A DNA stretch of 64,000 nucleotides. Origin: Agelaius tricolor. Its lineage: Eukaryota > Chordata > Aves > Passeriformes > Icteridae. Numbering within the stretch: the stretch's first letter is position 1; each line of letters starts with the position of its first letter. A program made the translations under genes and the position numbers. The stretch spans positions 1,181,501 to 1,245,500 of the forward strand of contig JALJCS010000036.1 of assembly GCA_023055355.1 (NCBI GenBank), read 5' to 3'. Positions 55,761 through 64,000 of this stretch are shown here, piece after piece. Under the pieces are notes generated by a model that saw only the letters and a list, made by a program, of their open reading frames with translations, was not told the DNA's origin and did no database searches.

Positions 55761-56095
55761 AGGAGGGAAAGTCGAGTTCCCAGCTGGGGAACCGCGCTGC
55801 TGGGGCTGGGATGGGGCTGTGGGGTGGCTCTGAGGGTGGCAGAGCCAGGTAAGGAGCAGCCAAGGGTTAAGGATCACGTCCTTGCTTCGCCTCCAAGGTC
55901 CTCACTACAGCCTGGATGGTCACATCCAGCCACAATGCGGCCAACTCCTTTGGGATTTGGGGCCAGCTTGCCTGTCCCCCCTGACCGGTGATACCATCCC
56001 AGGTGTCACCCAGCAGGGAAAGCTGTCCCTGCTTTCCAGCGGCACCAGCACAGCACAGCCCAGCCCAGCCGAGGGGGAAGTGGTCACTGGAGGAA

Positions 56096-56144
56096 GGATG
56101 GATGGATGGATGGATGGATGGATGGATGGATGGATGGATGGATG
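56096..56144. repeat. (GGAT)n tetranucleotide microsatellite
   Basis: About 12 uninterrupted GGAT units are visible on the plus strand. Confidence 0.98.
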
Positions 56145-57139
56145 GGAGCAGGTACAGCAGCACCACAGCCTCTGCAGCCCTGGGTCCTTCCTGACCACAC
56201 AGATTGTGGAGCTGAAGACCTTGATTTTCCTGCCACTTGAAGAGAGAAAATCACCTCGTTCTTCTGGCATGAGTGGACTGTGTACAGAGAAATTCAGGGG
56301 CACAGGTGAGGTTTGTGCTGCTCGTGGAGCTGCAGGCACAGACAGCAGATTTCTGATCCTGCCCTTAGACCTGCACACAGCCAGGTACATCCAGATTCTT
56401 CCACATCTGCCTCCTTGCTTTTTTTCCCCCCTGTACTTTTCCATGTTCCCAGGGAAATCAGGAGGAGAACCTGAATGTCTCTTGCCTCAAAGTCTGCAGT
56501 TACAAGGAGAAATGAGAGGGACTGGGAGGCCAATTTCAGCAAGCCAGAGGGTTTGGGTGGTTGTAGATGTGACACGAGCAGGCAGCAGAACACAACACCC
56601 AGAGGAGAAGGGAGGAAGGAAAGAAAACCCGACACACATTCTCCGAAAGAATGTGACAGAGAGCAAGGAAGCAGAGGAAGGATTCACACTGATGGATTTC
56701 CAACCCAGGGGAATAAACCAGAATGGTTCAAGAAACACAGAGGAAAACAGAAGTGCCGTGAGAGGAGAGGGAAGCAGGCGCTGTCCGCAGCTGCAGCAGC
56801 TGCCCTGAGAGCCCGAGGCATGGGAAGCCCCAGAGCATCGGTGGGGAGGTGAGTGGTTTGTGTTTGCTGACCCACAGCATCCTGCAGCCCTGGGCCCTTT
56901 TTCATATCGCCCCTGAGAGCCCTCGGTGCTGCCGTGCACAAGGCAGGCTGGGGAGACTCGGCTGCACGGGAGATTCCTGGGATTCTCTGTCAGCTCTTTG
57001 GGATAAACTGCAAGGCAATGTGTGACAGAGGCTGGGAAACTGGTTTGTAGGATGGATCCTTTCTTAAGGAGATGAAAGGTGAGTGCTTCATAGCAGGCTG
57101 TGGGTTAGCTCTTTGCAGCTGATTTTGGGAATTGTTAAT

Positions 57140-57375
57140 GTTGGAACTGGAGTGACAGGACAAGGGGGAATGGGTTCCAAGAAATTCTTCCCTGTGAGGG
57201 TGGGGAGGCCCTGGCATAGGGTGCCCAGAGCGGCTGTGGCTGCCCCTGGATCCCTGGAAGTGTTCAGGGCCAGGCTGGATGGGGTTTGAAGCAACATGGG
57301 ATGGTGGAAGGATGGCACTAGACAGGCTTTAAGGTCCCTTCCAGCCCACAGCATTCCCTGATTCTCTGGCAGAGG
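57140..57375 (+). mobile_element. CR1 LINE 3' fragment
   Basis: AAGAAATTCTTCCCTGTGAG, GGTGAGG-like blocks, CCTGGATCCCTGGAAGTGTT and AAGGTCCCTTCCAGCCCA, followed by CATTCCCTGATTCTCTG, follow the order of the sense CR1 3' end. It is 5'-truncated. Confidence 0.85.
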
Positions 57376-60300
57376 TATTTCCAAATGTCTCACAGGGATG
57401 TGACGCTGAGTTCAGTGTTTGTGATGGTTTTGGTGCAGTGAGAGCAGCCCTGGTTTGCCCTGCTTTGTGCCCAAAGTTGCACTTGCAGCTGCTCTGCACC
57501 CACCCATCCTGGGTTTCACTGTCCCTCAGGCAGTCACAATGGGCAGAGCTGATAAAGAATCAAATAATCTTCAGTGTGGCATTTGAGGCAGACAGGTCTT
57601 ACATCAGGGAGGGAATTCCACTCGACGTCATTTAATGTGGTCAGGACAAACCAGGATGAGCAGCTGATTCCAAAATAATGGAAAAACTTCTGCAACTAAA
57701 CCAAGAAATCACATATAAACTAAAATGTTTGTAAAGCAAAAGATACTTTGTTTCTTCAGCAAGTGAAATTTGCAAGCATTAGTGACAATTTTTTGCATAA
57801 ATCACTGCACATGTTCATAGTAGGTAATAATTTAGGACATTTTATTTTATTGTAAAGCTCAAAACTCTCAGATATTCTGAACATGAAATATTCAAGAGCA
57901 CTTTCAGAGTGCTGCAGGCACAATGCACTGGCTGATTGCAGCAGGAAAATTTAATTTTACATTATCTAAGCAACTGGTACATAACTTTTTAATCAGGAGG
58001 ATGCTGTGGTGGCTCTGTGAGGGCAGAGCCATCCCAAGTGGAGCAGGATTGGTGCTGCTGTGTGCAGGGCACTGCCAGCCCCACAGCTGGAATCAGTCAC
58101 AGCGAGGCACTGAGAGGGAAAAGGACTCCTTCATTTGGAAATTGAATTTCCCCCAAAGCCATTTGGAGCTGTTAGGCTGGAGTGAGTGGGCTTGCAGCAG
58201 ATCTGATGGGAGGGGAGGTTTCACTCTGCAGTCATTGGGCTGCATCAGGAATATGTTGCATTCCCAAGTATCTGATCTGGGCTCTGTTCCTGATAACTCA
58301 CTCCTTGTTCATTCCCTGCTGTTTGCTGGGGCTCTGATCTTGTTGCCAAGGGGGGTCCCTATTGCAAGGCCACGTTATTTTGGCAATTATTCCCTACCCT
58401 GGGCCTTCCTGCTGGCAGGAGATGCTGTGCTGTGATCAGAGAGTTCATCCTGTGCAGAAGCCCAGGGAATCTCAGCTCCTCTGTGCCACAGCCCCTGGAG
58501 CTAAGGGCCAGACTTGGCTCTTTCTTGTGGAGCTGAGCTCTCAGCCCACGGGGCTGGGACTCCCTGGGCTTGCCAGGCTGGATGATGCACAGCTATGCCT
58601 GGGGCTGGAATTCCTGAGGAAGTGGGGATCTGCTCTTGGACAGGGGTTTCCACCCTGGAAGTGGGACTTGTCCCATGGAGGATGCTGCAGGTCAGCTCTC
58701 CCCTAGGAACCAGATATGGGCTGGCACTTTTCCCAGGAGCTAAGGCAGGCAGGGGGCAGAGGCCACAGTCAAACAAACCCAGAGGCCCATCTGACAAGAG
58801 GAAAATGTCCCCTGGGCAGGGAAAAGCAGCTTTGTGGCCAAAAAAGCAAAAAAAAGGAGGGACAGGCAGTGCAAGGAGAGGAGCTCTTGGCACTGCCTGT
58901 GTTTTCATGCTTGTGCAGAGGAGACCTTTTGCTGGAACAACTCTGTGCTTCCCTCATGGACACAGGAGCTGCAAGGGGGGTCTGGGGAGCAGAGATCTGT
59001 CCTTGTCATTCAGCCTGAGACAGAACAGATGTGGAAGAGGAAGATCAGGGCTGGCTGATTGCTGTGAGCCCACCACACGACTTTGAACTGAGCCTTATCT
59101 GAGTTTTTTCAGCGTAGTGGAGAGAGCTGGGCCAGGACAGGCAGCACAGAAGTTATTTTAACATTATAATCAGGTTCTCTCCCCTAGCAGCATAACATCA
59201 GGGATGGCATTTTGCTGCCTTCACTCCCTTGCCTGGTGTTCAGTGGTTTCCAGGCTCCTAAGGATGTTAGTTGGATATTGCACAATTGCAGGTTTGAGGA
59301 TTTATGGTGGTCCTGGGAATGCTGGCTGCAGGTAATGGATGCCAAGGTGATGCTGGAGGCTGCTTAATGAAGAAATGTCTTGGTTTGGATGCTGGGGTTT
59401 GGCTGGGGAGGTTTGGAAACTCGAGGCAGTTGGTCCCTGGTGAGCCCTGCTGTATGAGAAGTCCATCTGTCTGCTAAATCCATCTCCCTCCAGAGGGAGG
59501 GGTTTTGTCAGGTTTAATAACAGCAGTTGGTAATTCCTGCTGCCTGGGAGCTGTTCCTGAGAAGGGCTGCAGGAAACAGCAGCACTGAGATCTGAGGGCA
59601 ACATCCGCTCCTGTGTTGTTACCCCATGCAGGAGCCTGATGTAAGAGGAGGGCAGCTTGCTGCAACACTCAGCCCAAAGTCCAGGACTCCTCCAGCCTGG
59701 AACACCAAGAAATCCCAACCAGGAAATCAGGATTGCCCTGCTGTGCCTGAAACCTGCACTGAACTCCCTGCAGCCACCACTGTCCCAGCCCTGACAGGCA
59801 GCAGGAGTCAAATGTGGGGCTGGGGCTCTTCTCTGTCACCTCCTGGGCAGCCTCTCGAGTCATTGGGGTATTTTGCAACTCCTGAAACACAGGATGAGAG
59901 ATGAGTGTTGGGGGAATCAGTGGGGAAGGAAGTCCCCAGGCCAGTTAAAACACCCATGTTTTATAAACCCATCTCTGCTGAGATGTCACGGACTGAGGTT
60001 TGCTGGGCAGTGCTGGCTGCTGTCACCTCCAGCAGCAGCTGAATTTCACAGAGCAGGCAGGAGAGGGGCACAGGAGGCTGGAACCCACAGCCCTCCCTTG
60101 CTCTGTGGCTGTCACACATCCTGGCCGTGCCTCGGGTGTTTGGGACATTTCCTCTTTCACAAGAGAGCCCAGGGCAGCAGGGACAGTGAATTGTTTGTTC
60201 TGGGGGAAAGGGAACGCTCAGTGCTCTCCTCCAGCAGAGGGAACTCACGATCCCATTGCCTGCATGAGGGATCCTGGAAGCTTTTGGGAAGGGGGGTCCT

Positions 60301-60815
60301 GTTCCATGGGCTTGGGCACAGCATTTTGCTGTAATCCAGGCAGGTTTGGGGTACCCCACAGCTGCCTCTTCGCCTGCTTGTTGTAGTGTGTTTTTACACA
60401 AGTGTGTTTTTACACAAGTCCACGATGACCTTGTTCCCTGAAATCCAAGGCTGCGCAACTTGGTTTAAACACCAGTGCAATCCACAGAAAGAATGGGAGA
60501 AAATAACACCTCAAGGAGAGGTTATGAAGATGAAGGGGGTTAAATTGAGCTGCAGAACTGTAGAGAAAACCCAGCTCTTGCTGCAGAGTGCACAGAGTAG
60601 CTCAGCATGTGCCCCGTGTAAAATCAGGCACTTCCTTCCATCACACCTCTGCTGAAGCTAAAAGTGTTGATGAAATTACCCTAATTCTGGGTGTGGACAG
60701 GGGTTCTTAGGCTCAGGTGGTCTCAGTCCTGCATGTCTCCATTTGTATGTCCAACCTGTACTCCAATATCAATCTCTAATTAATCTCTAATAATATCTAT
60801 TAATCACTCTGACCA

Positions 60816-60832
60816 CCCTAACCCTAACCCTA
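60816..60832. repeat. Short interstitial telomere-like repeat
   Basis: CCCTAACCCTAACCCTA is nearly three units of the vertebrate telomere hexamer in C-strand orientation, just after a short TAATCTC-rich run. Confidence 0.8.
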
Positions 60833-61337
60833 GGCAGGAAGAGCAGCCTGGCCTGGGGCTGCTAGCAATGAAAAAGCCGTGTTGTGGCAGTTTTGCACTC
60901 CCCTTGGGATGCCTTTGGCAGCTGTGGTGTCCCCTGAGCCATCCCTTCCAGCGCTGCTGGCCCTGAGCAGTGAGTCCTGGAGGAGTGGTAAGACCTGGCT
61001 CAGGATTTGTACAATTCTCAGGGGTGCTGCTTCCCTCTTGTGGTGTCCCACCGAGGTGGTACAGCCAGGGTTCCCCTGGGCTGTAGGAAATGGGTCTCAG
61101 CCAAACAAGCAGCTGGGAAAAGCATGGAAGTTGGCTCCAGTGGTTGGGCAGTGGACCTGAAAGCAGCTCTCTGTGGGCTGATTTCATTTTCCTTACTTGC
61201 CTCTACAGGGAAGAAAGTATCTTGGGTAAATGTATTGCTTGTTAAGTCCTCTTCACCTCCACCTTTTCCAGAGCACCTGAAGAAGTGCAGAGGGAAGCAG
61301 CAGGCTCTCTGTGAGCTCCCAGCTGCAGGTAACCACC

Positions 61338-62387
61338 ATGGATTCTTGCAGGATACCTGCAAACGCCTCCAAGTGCAGCGGGAACACCATGGAGTGCTTC
61401 ATGGTGCTCAGCACGCAGGCACAGAAAATAAGCATTGGTATCCTGTGTGGCCTCTTTGGGACAATGTGTGTTTTTGAGAACTCCCTGGTGCTCTACCTGA
61501 TCTTCTCATCCCCTGGGATCAGGAAGAAGCCTTCCTACCTCTTCATCGGCAGCCTGGCCCTGGCTGACATCCTGGCCAGCATCATCTTTGTCTGCAGCTT
61601 CGTGAACTTCCACGTGTTCAACGAGGCTGGTTTCTCCAAGGAGGTGTTCCTGCTGCAGCTGGGAGGGGTGAACACCTCCTTCTCTGCCTCCCTCAGCAGC
61701 CTGCTGCTCACAGCCCTGGACCGCTACCTCTCCATCAGCCGGCCCTCGGAGTACAAGCTCCTGATGACCAGGAAAAGGGCCTGGACAGCCCTGGCCATGC
61801 TCTGGCTGACCTGTGCCATCATTGCTGGCCTGCCCCTGCTGGGCTGGAACTGCTGCACGTTGGATTCTGCCTGCTCTGAGCTGTTCCCCTTTGTGGATGA
61901 CAATTACCTGGTGGGCTGGATCTGCTTCGTCGTGGTGCTGCTGGGCTGCATTGTCTGCGCCTACGCCCACGTGCTCTGGAGGGCTCGCCAGCACGTGGCC
62001 TACATGGAGAAGCACCAGGCACAGGCAGAGAGGCAAACCAGCAGGATGAGGATGGACGTGATGCTGGCCAAGACCCTGGCCATGGTGCTGGCTGTCCTCA
62101 TGCTCTGCTGGTCCCCCGTGCTCGTGCTGATGATCTACAGCATCTTCGGCAGGCTGAGCGACCGCCTGCGCAAGGTGTTCGCCTTCTGCAGCACCCTCTG
62201 CCTGCTCAACTCCATGGTCAACCCCATCATCTACGCCCTGAGGAGCAAGGAGCTCTTCTCCTCCCTGAGGAGGGTGTTGTCCCACTTCAGGAGGCAGCTG
62301 AAGGCCCCTGAGGAGAGCCCAGAAGCAGAGAGCACCCACAAGTCCTCGGTGATAGAGACCGTCTGCGAGGACACTCGTGCCATGTAG
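61338..62387 (+). CDS. CNR2: Cannabinoid receptor 2, single coding exon
   Basis: CNR2 is a plasma-membrane class A GPCR for endocannabinoids that couples to Gi/o, mainly in immune cells. The frame encodes 349 residues (human 360) from an ATG in an ideal CCACCATGG context. The frame continues upstream only without ATG. Seven hydrophobic segments are present. Seen residues: N-glycosylation sequon N9, FEN N48 and LALAD D76 (positions 1.50 and 2.50), DRY 128-130, second-loop cysteines C172/C173/C179, CWSP 257-260 and NPIIY 295-299. The segment KKPSYLFIGSLALAD and the ALRS after helix 7 are typical of cannabinoid receptors, and the short N-terminus excludes CNR1. A strong acceptor at 61270-61271 implies a spliced 5'UTR, as in mammals. 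The C-tail ends with Ser/Thr sites. Confidence 0.96.
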   Translation: MDSCRIPANASKCSGNTMECFMVLSTQAQKISIGILCGLFGTMCVFENSLVLYLIFSSPGIRKKPSYLFIGSLALADILASIIFVCSFVNFHVFNEAGFSKEVFLLQLGGVNTSFSASLSSLLLTALDRYLSISRPSEYKLLMTRKRAWTALAMLWLTCAIIAGLPLLGWNCCTLDSACSELFPFVDDNYLVGWICFVVVLLGCIVCAYAHVLWRARQHVAYMEKHQAQAERQTSRMRMDVMLAKTLAMVLAVLMLCWSPVLVLMIYSIFGRLSDRLRKVFAFCSTLCLLNSMVNPIIYALRSKELFSSLRRVLSHFRRQLKAPEESPEAESTHKSSVIETVCEDTRAM

Positions 62388-62569
62388 GGAGGCACCGGGG
62401 GAGATCCACCCACTCAGCCTGGAAGGAGCAGTCTGGATCACTTTTCTTTTTATTTTCTCTTCTGATGGGAGTTGAGGGAAGCTGTGATGGGGAGACAGCT
62501 CCTGCTGATGTCACCCTTCAACACTGGGGCATGAAGTGCACAGACTTTACTCTCAGGCACAGGTTGGGA

Positions 62570-62660
62570 TTGTTGGGGTGTCCTGTGCAGGGCCAGGACT
62601 GGATGGTCCTTGGGGTGTCCCTTCCAGCTCAGGATATTCCATGATCCCATGATAATCTCT
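62570..62660 (+). mobile_element. CR1 3'-end fragment in CNR2 3'UTR
   Basis: GGACTGGATGGTCCTTGGGG, then CCCTTCCAGCTCAGGATATT and CCATGATCCCATGAT, matches the terminal part of sense CR1. Confidence 0.75.
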
Positions 62661-62662
62661 CC

Positions 62663-62800
62663 CCAGGGGAGGTTCAGGTTGGACATCAGCAGGAATTTCT
62701 TCATGGAAAAGCTTTGGAAGGAGGTGCCCAGGGAGGTTTCGAGTCCCCATCCCTGCAGGTGTCACCTGGACATGGCACTCAGTGCTCTGGGCTTAAGGAC
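62663..62800 (+). mobile_element. Second CR1 fragment in CNR2 3'UTR
   Basis: CAGGTTGGACATCAGCAGGA, then ATTTCTTCATGGAAAAG and GGAGGTGCCCAGGGAGG, corresponds to a more 5' part of CR1 than the preceding fragment. The two pieces are therefore separate insertions or a rearranged copy. Confidence 0.75.
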
Positions 62801-62904
62801 TTGGCCAGAGCTGGGGCAGACAGCACCTTGCAGGCAGCACATTTCTTCCAGCAGATTTCAGGAGAACTGACTGAAGCACACAGGTGTTTGTGGGATGTTA
62901 TGTG

Positions 62905-62910
62905 ATTAAA
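62905..62910 (+). terminator. CNR2: Candidate CNR2 poly(A) signal
   Basis: ATTAAA, a common variant signal, occurs about 520 nt after the CNR2 stop with T-rich sequence downstream (TTTTCTTCCTTTTCTTTCC). No AATAAA is seen nearer. Confidence 0.4.
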
Positions 62911-63299
62911 CATACAAGCCATTTTCCAGGGTTTTCTTCCTTTTCTTTCCTGGTGTACAAAGTTCTCCAGGTGACAAGTTTAAGCCCAAACTGGGGCAGA
63001 TACTTTGAGCATGAGGAACTCGTTTGGGGTTGTTTTTCTGCAAATTACGCAAAAGCAGCACTTTTAGCTGATGGACAATGAAGTGGGACAGGGCCCTTCA
63101 GCGGTGACCTGGAGCAGCTGGGCTCCTGCCAGCTCCAAAATGCCTCCAACAGGGATGAGCCTGGCTGGGGCACGGCCTCGAGGCCCTTGCACTCTGCCCT
63201 GTGTCCCAGGGGATGCACTGCCCAGGCTCCCCAGGGAACGGGCACGGGCCCGAGGCTGCCAGAGCCCAGGAGTGTTTGGGCACCGCTCCAGGGATGCAC

Positions 63300-63690
63300 A
63301 GGGTGGATTGTTGGGGTTATCCCTGGTGTTCCTCCATCCCTTCCCAGGATATTCCCCGATTGTTGGGGTTATCCTCGAGGTCTCTACATCCCTCTCTGGG
63401 ATATTCCCCGATGGTTGGGGTTGTCCATGATGTCTCTCCATCCCTCTCAATTGGGTATTGTCTCTCCCTCTCAATTGGGTATTCCCCAATTATTGGGTTA
63501 TCCCCGGTGTCCCTCCATCCCTTCCCGAGATATTCCCCGACTTTTGGGTTATCCCTCCATCCCTCCCTGGGACATTGCCCGATTTTTGGGCCATCCCCGG
63601 TGTCCCTCCATCCCTCCCTGGGACATTGCCCGATTTTTGGGCCATCCCCGGTGTCCCTCCATCGCTCCCCGGGACATTCCCCGCCGTGCC
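63300..63690. repeat. Degenerate minisatellite of about 55-60 bp upstream of FUCA1
   Basis: Units contain GTCCCTCCATCCCT, then GGGATATTCCCCGAT or GGACATTGCCCGATT, then TGGGGTTATCC-like blocks. About seven copies are visible; the last two complete ones are almost identical. The array stops about 75 bp before the FUCA1 ATG. Confidence 0.9.
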
Positions 63691-63749
63691 CGCGGGCAGC
63701 GGTCGGGCCGCAGCCTCGAACCCGCGGCCCCGGGGAGCCGCGGCGCTGG

Positions 63750-63757
63750 TGACGTCA
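63750..63757 (+). promoter_or_regulatory. FUCA1: Palindromic CRE in the FUCA1 promoter
   Basis: TGACGTCA is the full CREB/ATF site, 7 nt before the FUCA1 ATG in a GC-rich setting (from about 63680). Its position makes it a core promoter or 5'UTR element. Function is inferred from the motif. Confidence 0.6.
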
Positions 63758-63764
63758 CGGGGCC

Positions 63765-64000
63765 ATGGCGGCTCTGGCCCTGCTCGGTGTGGCGGCCGCG
63801 CTGGGCCCGGGCCTGGCCGCGCCCCGCTACCGCCCGGACTGGGCCAGCCTGGACGCGCGGCCGCTGCCGGCCTGGTTCGACCGGGCCAAGGTGGGGGTGT
63901 TCGTGCACTGGGGGGTGTTCTCCGTGCCGGCCTGGGGCTCCGAGTGGTTCTGGTGGCACTGGCAGGGCCAGCACGATGCCGCCTACGAGAGCTTCGTGCG
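63765..64000 (+). CDS. FUCA1: Tissue alpha-L-fucosidase, first exon, cut by window end
   Basis: FUCA1 is a lysosomal GH29 hydrolase that removes alpha-L-fucose from glycoproteins and glycolipids. The visible 78 codons start at an ATG in GGCCATGG. A short signal peptide occupies about residues 1-19 (Ala/Leu-rich, ending near GLAA). It is followed by [19 protein letters not shown] and the strongly conserved GH29 block [20 protein letters not shown]. The frame is open to the window edge, so the exon is partial. The catalytic nucleophile and acid/base lie outside. The order CNR2-FUCA1 on one strand matches human. FUCA2 is less likely given the synteny. Confidence 0.95.
   Translation, partial: MAALALLGVAAALGPGLAAPRYRPDWASLDARPLPAWFDRAKVGVFVHWGVFSVPAWGSEWFWWHWQGQHDAAYESFV

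Larger units (their letters stand above)
55850..61270. other. PNRC2-CNR2 intergenic region, right part
   Basis: No protein exon is recognised. It contains a GGAT microsatellite (56096-56144), a CR1 fragment (57140-57375) and a short telomere-like run (60816-60832). The 308-codon open frame at 55882-56808 begins at TTG and owes part of its length to the microsatellite, so it is not called. Confidence 0.5.

Noticed and set aside
55882..56808. 308-codon open frame with a repeated Met-Asp-Gly-Trp block
   Set aside because: It starts at TTG, and the repeat is the translated GGAT microsatellite; no family is recognised.
61311..61337. Nine extra residues at the CNR2 N-terminus
   Set aside because: The frame there begins at GTG; the first ATG (61338) has an ideal Kozak context.
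61506..62441. 311-codon open frame on the minus strand opposite CNR2
   Set aside because: It is a shadow frame of a GC-rich coding exon; the plus-strand product is a clear GPCR.

Overview
The window is vertebrate nuclear DNA, almost certainly from a bird and probably a passerine. Genes are split by GT-AG introns, and one intron is AT-AC. Antisense and sense fragments of CR1 LINEs and solo LTRs of passerine type are scattered through it. A liver basic fatty-acid-binding protein gene (FABP10), which is absent from mammals, sits in the middle. The gene order MYOM3 - FABP10 - SRSF10 - PNRC2(minus) - CNR2 - FUCA1 matches the human 1p36.11 block with FABP10 added; I recall this block on a microchromosome (chromosome 23) in chicken. 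No prokaryotic system, CRISPR array or integron-like feature is present.

Layout. 1-3.1 kb is repeat-rich upstream DNA: two LTRs and an antisense CR1. 4.96-29.2 kb is MYOM3. All 36 coding exons could be traced by hand; they join in frame to a 1432-residue M-band protein. 29.7-31.7 kb is FABP10, with four exons and 126 residues, downstream of HNF1-like sites. 35.2-46.6 kb is SRSF10, with a CpG-island promoter, six coding exons and 262 residues; its intron 2 is a U12-type AT-AC intron. 46.9-50.8 kb is PNRC2 on the minus strand, convergent with SRSF10, with its own CpG-island promoter. 51.3-61.3 kb has no recognisable protein gene; it holds a small isolated CpG island at about 55.6 kb and several repeats. 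61.3-62.9 kb is the intronless coding exon of CNR2. From 63.77 kb to the end is the first exon of FUCA1, cut by the window edge, with a perfect CRE just upstream of the ATG.

The genes form a conserved syntenic neighbourhood, not an operon, and serve separate jobs: sarcomere M-band, liver lipid/bile-acid carriage, splicing regulation, mRNA decay/nuclear-receptor coactivation, cannabinoid signalling and lysosomal fucose removal.

The most unusual structure is the abundance of tandem arrays that abut splice sites or promoters. A 43-bp unit duplicates the MYOM3 exon 5 splice donor four times. Arrays of about 71, 55 and 70 bp follow the donors of MYOM3 exons 3, 4 and 14. Arrays precede the acceptors of exons 4, 17 and 36. 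An array of about 50 copies of an 18-bp unit starts 8 nt inside SRSF10 intron 3. A degenerate array abuts the FUCA1 promoter. Most long open frames in the window outside CNR2 are by-products of these arrays or of GC-rich promoters.
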